A stretch of 64,000 nucleotides of DNA from Phyto melanocephala (GCA_941918925.1 OW799234.1:58446968-58510967); one strand, 5' to 3'; shown: positions 37,087 through 48,954, numbered from the stretch's first letter. A program made the numbers and translations. Notes: generated by a model from the sequence alone, not told the origin.

Positions 37087-38018
37087 AAGGGTGTTTTTTT
37101 TACTGGTTTGTTTTTCAAATAGAGATAAAACTGGCATTTTGTGGTCAAATCTGGCAACTCTAATGTTATTTATGTTCAGTTTGGTTTGCCATTTCATCAT
37201 GAACAGGTTGACAAAAGAACAACGCTTGCAAATCGTGCAAATTTTTTTCGAAAATGAGATTGATCTCGATGCTGATTTTCATCGCAAAATTTTGTTCAGT
37301 GATGAGGCTCATTTTTGGTCGAATGGCTACGTCAACAAGCAAAATTGCCGCATTTGGAGTGAAGAGAATCCACATGCGACCCTTGAGACGCCATTACATC
37401 CACAAAAACTGACTGTTTGGTGTGCTCTATGGGCTGGGGGAGTCATTGGGCCATACTTCTTCCGAAATAATGCTGGAGAGGCAGTTACCGTTAATGGAGA
37501 CCGGTATAGAGCCATGATAACCGACTTTTTTGTTCCCGAATTGGATGGCATGAATGTGGATGAGTTGTGGTTCCAACAAGACGGCGCTACATGCCACACA
37601 GCGCACGCCACAATCGATTTATTGAAGGAAACATTCGATGAGCGCATAATTTCGCGGAATGGACCTGTCAATTGGCCACCAAGATCGTGTGATTTGACAC
37701 CATTGGATTATTTTCTTTGGGGATATGTGAAGTCGCTCGTCTACGCCAACAAACCAGAAACGTTAGGGGAATTGGAAGCCAACATTCGTGGCGTTATTGC
37801 CGACATACGGCCCCATATGCTCGAAAAAGTGGTTAAAAATTGGACCTGTAGAATTGGCTTTATTCGAACCAGCCGCGGCGGCCACATGCCTGAAATCATA
37901 TTTAAACATTAATGGCATTAAATTATCCTTCCAATAAAGCCAAATTGATGGTCATTAAAACGATTTTCTTGTGTTTTATTTCAACTCGAAGTTCTATACC
38001 ACTGAAAAAAACACCCGG
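37087..38018 (+). mobile_element. Mariner DD41D element, 932 bp, second subfamily
   Basis: Ends: AAGGGTGTTTTTTTTACTGG and, in complement, CCGGGTGTTTTTTTCAGTGG, flanked by TA at 37085-37086 and 38019-38020. The terminal sequence differs from the passenger mariner family (GGGTGGTTAAATTT), so at least two DD41D subfamilies exist here. Complete at both ends, with one internal deletion in the transposase gene. Confidence 0.85.
37199..37912 (+). CDS. Mariner transposase, DD41D, open but lacking most of the DNA-binding region
   Basis: The 237-codon frame starting at the ATG at 37199 is preferred over an upstream in-frame ATG at 37091 because MNRLTKEQRLQIVQIFFENE is a recognisable mariner N terminus. 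At about residue 20 the protein jumps to LDADFHRKILFSDEAHFW, so roughly 100 residues (the rest of the paired helix-turn-helix domains) are missing; full mariner transposases have about 340. The catalytic triad is preserved: Asp in ILFSDEAHF (about residue 31), Asp in WFQQDGATCH (about 128) and Asp in LTPLDYFLWGY (about 170), with 41 residues between the last two. Such enzymes excise and insert the element at TA sites in the nucleus. Without end-binding domains this product should be inactive, although it could interfere with intact enzyme. No stop or frameshift in the remaining part suggests a fairly young deletion. Confidence 0.85.
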   Translation: MNRLTKEQRLQIVQIFFENEIDLDADFHRKILFSDEAHFWSNGYVNKQNCRIWSEENPHATLETPLHPQKLTVWCALWAGGVIGPYFFRNNAGEAVTVNGDRYRAMITDFFVPELDGMNVDELWFQQDGATCHTAHATIDLLKETFDERIISRNGPVNWPPRSCDLTPLDYFLWGYVKSLVYANKPETLGELEANIRGVIADIRPHMLEKVVKNWTCRIGFIRTSRGGHMPEIIFKH

Positions 38019-38940
38019 TATAAGGAGGCTGTTTTTGTTTGGATGAGGCTGTGGTATTGTAATTAATTTTTACGTATAGGCATTTCCATTTCATCGTATG
38101 TGACACTTGTACTCCTATATAAGAGTAACTGAAACAAAATTAGATCTTTATGTTCAATTCAAAGGGTACTTTATTAAAAAAAAATAATTATATTCGAATC
38201 GTTGTTGCCTAAAATATCCAGAAAAATAAGAACATATCGTACGTGACATAAAACAGAAGTGATTTTGAGGTATATATGGATATATGAAAAAATATGCGAA
38301 TCTTGGCAGTATTTTTTCTTTTTTTAATTTCTCACACTAAACCAAATATTTTTCATTTAAAATTCATCATAATTAATTAAAGACAATCTTTAAATGATTT
38401 TATAATAAATTGAATTTAATATCGTTGCTGACATATCGTACGTGACAGATTTTTCTCTAATAGTATTCTTAGGTAATAAAATTTATATTATGTTAAGAAA
38501 ATAAGTTAAATTCTAAATTAGCTGCTCTTGCGACTGTTCAAATACGAATGACGGAGAAAAATAATTTGTTTGCACTACGTACGTGACATTAAATAGCATC
38601 TTAGGGAAATAAAAAAAAAAATACCGCTGATTGGACTCCGTATTTTCTGTTTTCTTAAGGATCTTATTAATTGTTGTTGTTACCTTAATTTTAAAGCATA
38701 TTTTCAACATATTTTTACAATTTAGTCGCTAAAAAAAATAGTTGATTGCAATTCTTTAATAATCAGACTAAACATTTATTATTGCTGTTAAAATAATTTA
38801 ATAAGCTCTTAATACCTGCGCATGGTAAAATTTGAGAGTTTTTTTTTATCAATAAACTTATACTGAAAAACCTTCAGGAGTTTTTATTTTTACAGTCGTG
38901 GTTGACGTATTCATGGAAGGGCCCATATGTGACCTGTAAA
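38019..38940. repeat. Unassigned region with four dispersed TCGTACGTGACA motifs
   Basis: Related motifs occur at 38092-38105 (ATCGTATGTGACAC), 38235-38248 (ATCGTACGTGACAT), 38434-38447 (ATCGTACGTGACAG) and 38575-38588 (CTACGTACGTGACA), spaced 141, 198 and 143 bp in the same direction. A weaker CATATGTGACC lies at 38925. The rest is AT-rich; no coding motif was seen. Could be the worn interior of an unrecognised repeat or a cluster of binding sites. Confidence 0.4.
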
Positions 38941-40423
38941 CAGGCACATATTTACTTTGCTAACATCCTAAGAAAACAACATCAAATTTCATGTATAGAA
39001 AAATTTACAAGATGTTCGTAGACGCATACGATAATACTTTTCCCAAAGACATATGAGACAACTACGTTTGACAAAATACTTTCACATTAAAAGGCACATG
39101 TTACTGTGATATTCATAGTAAAATGGTTAAAATATATTTGATACCTAAACTTACCCAAACTAATACAGAATAGACTTGCTGGGCAAACACTTTGTAACAT
39201 CCTTACGATATAACTAAATAGTTGTTGTTGTTGTTTGTTATAAATAGATGTACATAAATACATATATTCTTTATTCTATTTTGAACTAAATTTATTTTTG
39301 TTAAAGTCTTGCCTGGTTATTTAACTCAAACAAATTCAATTCAATTGTATATGTATGTGTAGTTTTTTTTTTTTTTGATTTTGTTATACAATAAGCCAAG
39401 TCACAAACAAACACAAAAAAACAGACAAATTTATTTTTATTTTTACTTAAGCAACTTAATTTTTTTGTGCTATTTTTAGCTTCTTGGCTTGACTTGTAAG
39501 TTAAGAAAATAATACATCAAATACTCAATATGTACAGTTGAATATTTGCACATACATTTGTATGTAACATTTGTGTATAACGTAAGAGATGTTCTTTGCA
39601 AGTTAAAAACTGTTTGAATCAATTTGTTTCCATTTCTTGTTACTTCTAAATTTGGCATCGTATGGCCCAGCTATTGAATGGTGCAATCAATTGCTTTACA
39701 TGAGCCAGTCAAATGTTAAGGGTGATATTTCACCGACTGATTCTGTTTTAAATGATCTAGGGTAAACTAAATTAAATTATATTTCAAATAAGAATTTTTT
39801 CTGTCTGTCATGGAAAATGTCAAAAAGCACACTAATAACTTTTTATAAGTCAAAACATTGTATTATTAAAAAATGTAGAAAATAAAAATGCAAATTTATG
39901 TAATTTTTGTACAATTTAATTTTATTTATTACAAAAACATTTCGCTGGGTTATACTTTACGATAGACAAAATATTTTGTGGATGTGTTTTGTAGCCAAAA
40001 TTGAAATTGTATCCTTGTTGACAATGTTTAAGCAAAATGAAAGTGTGAAGATTCTATTTTATTTATGTGTTTTTCTACTTTCCTCCTTACTTATGTTTCA
40101 CATATAAGAGTGTGTGCGTGTATGTGTGTTGTGTGTGTGTGCGATTGATTTTGTTTTTCTAGTCGTCCTGACAATCTTATTTCTGCATTTCATTTTTGGT
40201 CTTAACGAAATAATTAAACAATAAAGTTAAACTCTTTTTGCCATATTTATTTTGAGTTCTCTTCAACATTTGTCCCATCATCCTCAAGAGCAACACTTGT
40301 AGTGGGAGTTTTTATGAAAACTGGTTTCTATCTGGTGTTTGCTTATAATTTAAAGCTGCAAGGAAATTATTACTACTAATGCTGTGACTACAACTTATTA
40401 TTAAATAAAATGTTTTATTGTTA
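38941..40423. other. AT-rich stretch, nothing recognised
   Basis: Contains a GT-rich tract at 40110-40142. No repeat ends or coding motifs were found. Confidence 0.4.
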
Positions 40424-40680
40424 TACCCACCACCAATAAAATGGTGTAGGGGCTTATTCATTTTGGCACTCTATTTGTAACATATTGAAATATCCTTTTA
40501 AGACCCCAAAAAGAATATATTTTCCTAGTCTTGGTTTCATTTTATGACGATATAGCTATGTCCGTCTGTCTGTATGTATGTCTGTCTGTCTGTCTGTCTC
40601 TCCGTCTATTGAAAGCCCGATACAGCTCGAACCGAATAATTTAGGAGGCTCAAATTTTGCCACAGTATTTAAGTTTTTAG
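40424..40680 (+). repeat. Diverged family A 5' fragment
   Basis: TTATACCCACCACCAATAAA through the ATATAT-type core, the GATATAGCTATGTCCG segment and a (GTCT/GTAT)n tract to GGCTCAAATTTTGCCACAG corresponds to the first ~250 bp of family A with many substitutions. It is clearly an older insertion than the 10-34 kb copies. Confidence 0.7.
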
Positions 40681-41173
40681 TTTTCTCAATAATTATTTCA
40701 AAGCCACGGCTTATAATTATGTTTCTTTTTCGTTCAATAGCTATTTAAAGCTTTTTATTTTATTGATGGTTGTGTTTAAGCTAACATTAAAGCATTTCTC
40801 TGGCACTTATGCCAAATCTTGTGATCTTTATAATTTTTATACATCTTTTACACTTATTTTTTTATAAATATTTTATTAAATTTTTACTAAAAAATTGTAT
40901 ATTAGAACACATTCATTAAGATTTGGTTTTTTTTTAAATAGATTTAATATTTTAAAATAAATTTTGTTATTTATTGTTTTTATCAGACATTTTGGACTTG
41001 CCGGCTTGCAATTTAATCTAGATGAATCAATGTAAAATGTTCAATCATTTTATAATGAAGGGCTTCCCTTTTTGATTTTTTATATTGAATGTATATATTG
41101 AAATGTTTTTGATAATTAATATCACAATAAAACATTGTGGTTTGTTTTTGTCATGTCAATGATTTAGGTCAAC
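40681..41173. other. AT-rich stretch, nothing recognised
   Basis: No supported feature upstream of the tandem duplication. Confidence 0.4.
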
Positions 41174-42539
41174 TGTTTCAATAGTAAGAACTCCCTATGA
41201 GTCAGCAAACAAAGGCAAACAATATAAGTGATTTTTAACACCTCAAACATTTCAATTCTGGATATTTTTATTTTGTGAGTAAAACATAAAATAAAGTCAA
41301 TACCAGAAATGTAGATTTCATTTTGAATTACCTTTTTTATCCCTAATTTCAAAATTGTTCCAATAATTGTGAAAATTATTGGTTATACAAACAAACTTAA
41401 GTTTTGGTTTAATTGGATTTTTGTATAGAAAAAGATAATTGATTATAATTATCTGATTTCATTGAAGTAAAGAAATATATTTTATATTTAACCTTTACGT
41501 ATACAACGAAAAGTTTTTAATTCAATATATAATTCATCATACCTTGGCAAGTAAATAAATTAGTTCTAAAATATCGGTAAGTTCAATAAGTTGCATCCCA
41601 TGGCAAAAGCTTAAAAATTATTTTTTCTTGAAAATCTTAAACCAGGTAAATTTTACATGTACCATACTTAATCAAGTTTTGGGGGAGGGGGTGTTATTTT
41701 CTCTCTCAAAATTGTCTAGTGCGGCAATGATAATAAAGGAGTAAAACAAAATGATATTTGTATGTTAATTAAGTTATTATTACATGCTATTGGAAGTATA
41801 AAGAAAACATTATCCCAAAGAGACAGAGAAGGAGTGTTAAGTTGGAACTAGATTCACTTAGTATATTCATTGACAACCTGGGCAATATATATTAAAAAAT
41901 TGGTGACTTTTTAATCCTTCACCTATTATCTGCTCAATGGACACAACTTTACTTTTTTGAGCCATTTTGTAGAAGAAGCAAAAACTCAGGATGAACGCGT
42001 TATGAAAGATTTGTGAAAGATTGTGTTACAATAACCTTTTTAAAACTTAAAATTTGGTGCCAACTTGTGCCAAAATTTTTATACGTTGGGAGACCAAGTA
42101 AAGGCAATTATTGCAGTTAAATTTTCTTATTAAAAAGGATGAAAAATTGGCTCATCAGTCATTACATTTAGAAACAAAATAAGTAACATATTATTAACAA
42201 AAAAGAGATCGGTGGTGCTTGATTGAAGGTCACTAATAAATCTTGGTTACAATAAAATAAATGCCGATAATGTCTAGGAGAACGTGGGTTTGTTTTTAGA
42301 AATTTATTGATATGGTTGAATTCGTTATACACACTAACAAACCATAGCAGAATTTTTGACAGCTAAGTGAACAATTAGCCTTTAAGCAATTTCAGAAGTG
42401 TTCTTCATAATCACAAATAATGAGATATTTTTCGTCACGGAGTTCAATCATCACACCCGAGTAAGCATTGATGCTTGGTAAGTAATTTGTTTTGAAATAT
42501 CGTTTCTTTTGTGTCACTGTCTGACAATAAACGTCGTTG

Positions 42540-43080
42540 ATATTATTATAAACAAGACTGCCGTATTTGAAGTGATGATGACTCTCTAGTATATGTTAAG
42601 ACTCCTTTACGTTATATGGGCTGGTGAAATTTTTAAAAACGATTATAATCAGAAAATTGCAGCCAATGGTGACCATTATCACTGACTTTTTCGTCCATCA
42701 ATTGAACCACCATGATGTGCAAGAGCTGTGGTTTAACAAGACGGCGTATATTGTCACACAGCTTGAGCCACAATTGATTTGTTGAAGGAAGTGGCATAAT
42801 TTTATGTTTCGAATCTGTGAGTTAGCCTCCAAGATCGTACGATTTGACGCTATTTAAATATTTTCTGTGGGGATATGTGAAGTCTACGCGGACAAAACTG
42901 AACGATTGACCACGTAGAGGACAATATTCGCCGCGATATTGCCACAAGTGTTGAAAAAAGTCACCAAAAATTGGACGTCTATTAGACTACATCCGAACCA
43001 AATGTAGCGGTTAAATGCAAGAAGTCGTATTTAAATGTTTAAAAGATTATCTTTCTAATAAAGTAAATATCAGGGAAAAC
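42540..43080 (+). pseudogene. Mariner (37-kb subfamily) transposase remnant, unit 1
   Basis: Plus-strand pieces in shifting frames: NKQDCRI (about 42551-42575), IAANGDHYH (about 42656-42685), TAYIVTQLEPQLIC-type debris around the QQD block, LTLFKYFLWGYVKS (about 42845-42885) and DYIRTKCSG (about 42990-43012). Each has a counterpart in the 37.2-37.9 kb transposase (NKQNCRI, VTVNGDRYR, LTPLDYFLWGYVKS, GFIRTSRGG). Many stops; dead. Confidence 0.68.
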
Positions 43081-43421
43081 AATAACATTTGTCCTAGCAG
43101 AGTTCTTCAATCCAAAAACGAAGAGTAGTTGATTCGTCAATTTTTTGATTTAGCAATAATATTAGTATGTGCTCTAAAATACAAACAAAAAAAATTGGGT
43201 GCGTTTATCTCAACATCTCACTACAGCAACGATATTGAAGGTACAAAAAGGTGGAGTTGATAATATGGACGATTGTTTAGGAAAATACACAAAAAAGAGG
43301 AGAACTTATTGTAGAGTCCTTATTTCTAATTAAATTCTTATAGTTTCTACCTGTCTTAAACTTTACTTGTTAAAATATTTTTGTACAATTTTTGTTTGTT
43401 TTGTGAAAAACTTTTTAATAT

Positions 43422-43497
43422 TGTTACGTTTATACCTTTTATAAACGTTGGAATATTTCCTTTAAATAAACCTTTTGAGTTCTTTTATTGCAATTAA
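43422..43497 (-). repeat. 76-bp LTR fragment at duplication junction
   Basis: TGTTACGTTTATACCTTTTA to TTTTATTGCAATTA is identical to the first 76 bp of the left LTR at 45745. It is followed at once by the start of unit 2, so it marks the duplication breakpoint and shows that the duplication followed the gypsy insertion. Confidence 0.85.
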
Positions 43498-45744
43498 GTT
43501 TCAATAGTAAGAACTCCCTATGAGTCAGCAAACAAAGGCAAACAATATAAGTGATTTTTAACACCTCAAACATTTCAATTCTGGATATTTTTATTTTGTG
43601 AGTAAAACATAAAATAAAGTCAATACCAGAAATGTAGATTTCATTTTGAATTACCTTTTTTATCCCTAATTTCAAAATTGTTCCAATAATTGTGAAAATT
43701 ATTGGTTATACAAACAAACTTAAGTTTTGGTTTAATTGGATTTTTGTATAGAAAAAGATAATTGATTATAATTATCTGATTTCATTGAAGTAAAGAAATA
43801 TATTTTATATTTAACCTTTACGTATACAACGAAAAGTTTTTAATTCAATATATAATTCATCATACCTTGGCAAGTAAATAAATTAGTTCTAAAATATCGG
43901 TAAGTTCAATAAGTTGCATCCCATGGCAAAAGCTTAAAAATTATTTTTTCTTGAAAATCTTAAACCAGGTAAATTTTACATGTACCATACTTAATCAAGT
44001 TTTGGGGGAGGGGGTGTTATTTTCTCTCTCAAAATTGTCTAGTGCGGCAATGATAATAAAGGAGTAAAACAAAATGATATTTGTATGTTAATTAAGTTAT
44101 TATTACATGCTATTGGAAGTATAAAGAAAACATTATCCCAAAGAGACAGAGAAGGAGTGTTAAGTTGGAACTAGATTCACTTAGTATATTCCTTGACAAC
44201 CAGGGCAATATATATTAAAAAATTGGTGACTTTTTAATCCTTCACCTATTATCTGCTCAATGGACACAACTTTACTTTTTTGAGCCATTTTGTAGAAGAA
44301 GCAAAAACTCAGGATGAACGCGTTATGAAAGATTTGTGAAAGATTGTGTTACAATAACCTTTTTAAAACTTAAAATTTGGTGCCAACTTGTGCCAAAATT
44401 TTTATACGTTGGGAGACCAAGTAAAGGCAATTATTGCAGTTAAATTTTCTTATTAAAAAGGATGAAAAATTGGCTCATCAGTCATTACATTTAGAAACAA
44501 AATAAGTAACATATTATTAACAAAAAAGAGATCGGTGGTGCTTGATTGAAGGTCACTAATAAATCTTGGTTACAATAAAATAAATGCCGATAATGTCTAG
44601 GAGAACGTGGGTTTGTTTTTAGAAATTTATTGATATGGTTGAATTCGTTATACACACTAACAAACCATAGCAGAATTTTTGACAGCTAAGTGAACAATTA
44701 GCCTTTAAGCAATTTCAGAAGTGTTCTTCATAATCACAAATAATGAGATATTTTTCGTCACGGAGTTCAATCATCACACCCGAGTAAGCATTGATGCTTG
44801 GTAAGTAATTTGTTTTGAAATATCGTTTCTTTTGTGTCACTGTCTGACAATAAACGTCGTTGATATTATTATAAACAAGACTGCCGTATTTGAAGTGATG
44901 ATGACTCTCTAGTATATGTTAAGACTCCTTTACGTTATATGGGCTGGTGAAATTTTTAAAAACGATTATAATCAGAAAATTGCAGCCAATGGTGACCATT
45001 ATCACTGACTTTTTCGTCCATCAATTGAACCACCATGATGTGCAAGAGCTGTGGTTTAACAAGACGGCGTATATTGTCACACAGCTTGAGCCACAATTGA
45101 TTTGTTGAAGGAAGTGGCATAATTTTATGTTTCGAATCTGTGAGTTAGCCTCCAAGATCGTACGATTTGACGCTATTTAAATATTTTCTGTGGGGATATG
45201 TGAAGTCTACGCGGACAAAACTGAACGATTGACCACGTAGAGGACAATATTCGCCGCGATATTGCCACAAGTGTTGAAAAAAGTCACCAAAAATTGGACG
45301 TCTATTAGACTACATCCGAACCAAATGTAGCGGTTAAATGCAAGAAGTCGTATTTAAATGTTTAAAAGATTATCTTTCTAATAAAGTAAATATCAGGGAA
45401 AACAATAACATTTGTCCTAGCAGAGTTCTTCAATCCAAAAACGAAGAGTAGTTGATTCGTAAATTTTTGGATTTAGCAATAATATTAGTATGTGCTCTAA
45501 AATACAAACAAAAAAAATTGGGTGCGTTTATCTCAACATCTCACTACAGCAACGATATTGAAGGTACAAAAAGGTGGAGTTGATAATATGGACGATTGTT
45601 TAGGAAAATACACAAAAAAGAGGAGAACTTATTGTAGAGTCCTTATTTCTAATTAAATTCTTATAGTTTCTACCTGTCTTAAACTTTACTTGTTAAAATA
45701 TTTTTGTACAATTTTTGTTTGTTTTGTGAAAAACTTTTTAATAT
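43498..45744. repeat. Tandem segmental duplication, unit 2
   Basis: Second copy of the 2.32-kb unit, running into the intact left LTR of the gypsy element at 45745. Alternative explanation: an assembly artefact that joins two haplotypes. Confidence 0.85.
44863..45403 (+). pseudogene. Mariner transposase remnant, unit 2
   Basis: The duplicated counterpart of the remnant at 42540-43080, with the same stops and shifts. Confidence 0.68.
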
Positions 45745-46274
45745 TGTTACGTTTATACCTTTTATAAACGTTGGAATATTTCCTTTAAATAAACCTTTTG
45801 AGTTCTTTTATTGCAATTAAAAACAGTTGAAATTCGTTATAAAATTAAGAGCACTTTATTTATTTAAATACACTCAAATATTGTTCTTATATCACTTTAC
45901 TTATTACACTTATAGTTATACACTTTTATTATCAAACTCACTTTGATACGCACTTTACAAGCTCTATTGTAATACTGATTACGTTAGCTGTGTTGTTCGG
46001 CTATTTATAGTAACATAGTGGTGTTCGGTAACATTCGACAAAGTTCTCGTATGTACATTCTAGTACATTCGAAAACCGTTAAATTTAAATTAAGACGTTA
46101 AGTAATATGCACGAATAATAGAAGTGCCTAAAAGTATGCTACACAAAATAACAAACAACATTTTCGAAAAACCAGCAAAACAAACTAATACAAATACAAC
46201 TACAGTAACTTTAACTGCTACAAATAAAATAAATTAAAATGTAAATTAAGCTACTTAAAAATAAATCTGTAACA
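45745..46274 (-). repeat. 3' LTR of the gypsy element
   Basis: 530 bp, no difference from the right LTR noticed. Lies downstream of pol on the minus strand and would supply the polyadenylation signal. Confidence 0.92.
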
Positions 46275-46287
46275 CTACCGCCCGCTT
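46275..46287 (-). other. Candidate polypurine tract
   Basis: Read on the minus strand, AGCGGGCGGTAG directly precedes the 3' LTR and overlaps the end of pol. It is purine-rich but interrupted; position rather than composition supports the call. Confidence 0.5.
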
Positions 46288-48103
46288 AAGCCTGTTCGTC
46301 CCGAATAGGCACAAATTCACTTTTTCCGTACTTAGCGAGGCGCTCGAGATGAACCACTTTCATCTTTGATCTTGGGCTATTGTACTTTTGTATTCTATAC
46401 ATGACATCATTTATTCTTTTTATCACCTTATACGGCCCATCCCAATGAGTTTGCAGTTTAGGAGACAGTCCTTTTTTCCGTTGTGGGTTATATAGTAGAA
46501 CTAGCTGACCCTCATTAAAGCCCTCAGAATTTGCTGCTCTGTCATATCTGGCCTTCATCTTGTCGCTGGTCATTTTTATTCGGCCACGAACGAATTCATG
46601 AATTTCGTCTAAATCTTTTTGTCCCCTTGAATTATCTTCTTCGTGCTCATTTATTGTCGAGGGATTAATACCGAATTCTAGATCGCCTGGCAGTTTCAGC
46701 TCGGTTCCAAACATAACTTTTGCAGGTGTTCGGGAGGTAGAGTCATGAACGGCTGACCTGTATGCCAACAGAAACTTTGGTATGTGCTCATCCCAGTCCC
46801 TTTGGTGTGCACTGACCACTTTTCTCAAGTGTTCCTCCAACGTGCGGTTAAATCTCTCGACCATGCCATCAGATTGTGGATGCAGTGGCGTAGTCCTCGT
46901 TTTTCGGATACCGTATAGTTCGCACATTTCCTGGAATATCGCAGATTCAAAATTTCTTCCCTGATCAGAATGTAGCTCAAGTGGAACTCCATAGCGGCAC
47001 ACCCAGTTGTTCACAAATGCGTTTACGACAGTTTTAGCTTCTTGGTTTGGTATTGCGTATACCTCTGGCCATTTGCTAAAATAGTCGATTACAACTAGAA
47101 CGTATCGGTTTCCAGCCTCACTAACAGGAAAAGGGCCTGCTATATCCATCGCTATTCGCTCAAACGGAGCACCTGAGTTGTACTGCTGCAGCGCTCCGCG
47201 ACTCCGTCTTACTGGGCCCTTGGCTGCGATACATTGCGCGCAATTTGATATCCAATCAGCTACAGACTGTTGGCATCCAACCCAATAGAAACGTTGCTTT
47301 ATCTTTTCTATGGTTTTTGTTACACCAAGATGACCACCGCTTGAACCATTATGAAACTCCTTCAATACCTCTTTGACTTTAGATGATGGCACCACAATCA
47401 GATTTGTTGTCGATTTACCATCAGTACTTTCCCATTTGCGATAAAGGCATCCGTTCATAACCTGCAGACTATTCCATAGCGCCCAGTATGATTTCATCAG
47501 TGGACTTTCCGCTGATATTTGGTTACGGGTTGGCCTTTTGTCTTCCTCTTTTGCTGACATAATTTTTGCCAGTATGGGATCGTTTCTTTGCGCCGCTGAC
47601 CAGTCGTCATTTGTCTCTATATGTGTTAGTCGAACGTCGACGACACATTCTTTTCCTTCAGCTTTTGCACAATGTTTGCACTCCAATCTGCACGGTCTTC
47701 GGGAGAGTGCATCTGCATTTCCATGTTTAGTGCCCTTTCTGTGCTCAATACTGAAATCGTAGCTCTGGAGACGTTCAATCCAACGGGCTAGCTGTCCTTC
47801 CGGTTGTTTAAATTGTAGTAACCATCTTAGTGCAGAGTGATCGGTTCTTAGTTCAAAGTGTTGTCCATACAGGTATTTGTGGTAATGCTTTACACACTCT
47901 ACAACTGCCAGAAGCTCTCGACGTGTTACACAATAATTTCTTTCAGGCTTCGAAAGTGTTCGACTGTAGTAGCCTATCACCTTTTCTGTTCCGTTGACAA
48001 CTTGCGAAAGAACACCACCTATCCCGTAGCCACTCGCATCGCTATCCAATACAAATTTCTCTCCAGCGATAGGATATGCCAAAACTGGTGCTACGCATAA
48101 CAA
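46286..48103 (-). pseudogene. pol: gypsy pol, RNase H and integrase segment
   Basis: An open 605-codon frame forming the last part of pol; its first methionine is internal, as the upstream reading frame is displaced by a lesion near 48185. RNase H: FVLDSDAS (Asp20/Asp22), RREL (Glu63) and RTDHSALRWL (Asp88). Integrase: an H2C2 zinc finger (His251, His257, Cys288, Cys291) and catalytic Asp320 (MDIAGPF), Asp380 (HSDQGRNF) and Glu416 (GMVERFN), giving the D,D-35-E spacing. The C-terminal QTHWDGPYKVI is a GPY/F-type segment. RNase H would remove RNA during cDNA synthesis and integrase would join cDNA to chromosomal DNA. All motifs in this segment are intact; only linkage to the rest of pol is lost. 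Confidence 0.9.
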
Positions 48104-48528
48104 CTCCTTGAGCTTCTGAAATGCTTGTTCTTGTGGTTCAGCCCACAGAAATGGTCGTGACTTCTTGGTGAGCTCATGTAGACTGACTGACTAGCAAAAT
48201 TCGGTACAAATCTCCTGTAGTAGGTACAGAGGCCTAGAAAACTACGTAACTCATGAAGTTTTTTCGGGCGAGGCCAGTCCTTCACAGCTTGGATTTTATC
48301 TTCGTCAGTTGATATACCATCCTCTGCAACTCGATGCCCCAAGTATTTAACCTCTTTTTGGAACAATGCACATTTCTTTGCACTTAATTTAAGTCCAGCC
48401 ACTGATATTCGTTTAAGAACTTCTTCTAGATTTTTCAGGTGATCGTCAAAACTTTTACCCATGACAATTATGTCATCAAGATACACCAGGCATGTCTTCC
48501 AATGAAGTCCCCTTAATACGCGTTCCAT
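48091..48528 (-). pseudogene. pol: gypsy pol, reverse transcriptase C-terminal segment
   Basis: Contains the catalytic CLVYLDDIIV box (two adjacent Asp), KKCALFQKEVKYLGH and RSFLGLCTYYRRFVPNFA, the palm and thumb of a gypsy reverse transcriptase. It begins just after a small deletion and leaves the correct frame at about 48180-48193 inside a tandem AGTC repeat, so a slippage change in repeat number is the likely cause. The out-of-frame tail (after NFASQS) is not family-like. Confidence 0.85.
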
Positions 48529-48944
48529 TAAAGTCCAAATGGCATCACGTTAAATTGCCATAGCCCGTCACTTGCACTAAAAGCTGTTTTTTCCTTGTCT
48601 CTATCAGATATTTCTACTTGCCAATAACCACTTTGCAGGTCTAATGTAGAGAACCATTTTGTTCCTGCTAGCGTGTCCAGAGTGTCATCTATCCTTGGTA
48701 GTGGATAACTGTCCTTCTTCGTGACGTCATTCAGTTTTCTATAATCGACGCAAAATCTTGTGCTGCCATCTTTCTTTTTAACCAAAACTACCGGTGAGCT
48801 CCAAGGACTTGAAGAAGGTTCTATTACTCCACTCTGCTCCATTTCATTGACAAGCTCTTTGACTTCATTACGTTTCGCTAGAGGAATACTTCTAGGAGCT
48901 TGCTTTATGGGCCTTGCATCGCCGGTATTTATCTGATGTTTCAC
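48528..48944 (-). pseudogene. pol: gypsy pol, reverse transcriptase N-terminal segment
   Basis: Shows SPWSSPVVLVKKKDGSTRFC, DYRKLND and FSTLDLQSGYWQVE (first catalytic Asp), then stops at MPFGL followed by a stop codon. In gypsy elements a conserved block of about ten residues follows MPFGL; here that block is missing and the frame changes, consistent with a deletion of a little under 30 bp at 48528-48533. Upstream it is separated from protease by another shift. Confidence 0.87.
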
Positions 48945-48954
48945 AAGTGATGTC

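Larger units (their letters stand above)
41174..43497. repeat. Tandem segmental duplication, unit 1 (2.32 kb)
   Basis: The sequence from GTTTCAATAGTAAG at 41175 recurs at 43498 with an offset of 2,323 bp and only about four substitutions seen (for example CATTGACAACCTGG against CCTTGACAACCAGG, and GTCAATTTTTTG against GTAAATTTTTGG). Unit 1 ends with 76 bp (43422-43497) identical to the start of the gypsy LTR at 45745, so the breakpoint lies inside that LTR. Confidence 0.85.

Noticed and set aside
37327..37671. 114-codon minus-strand frame
   Set aside because: Antisense shadow of the mariner transposase.
46286..46290. Possible envelope gene after integrase, which would make the element an errantivirus
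   Set aside because: Only about a dozen bases separate the end of pol from the 3' LTR, so there is no room for an envelope frame.
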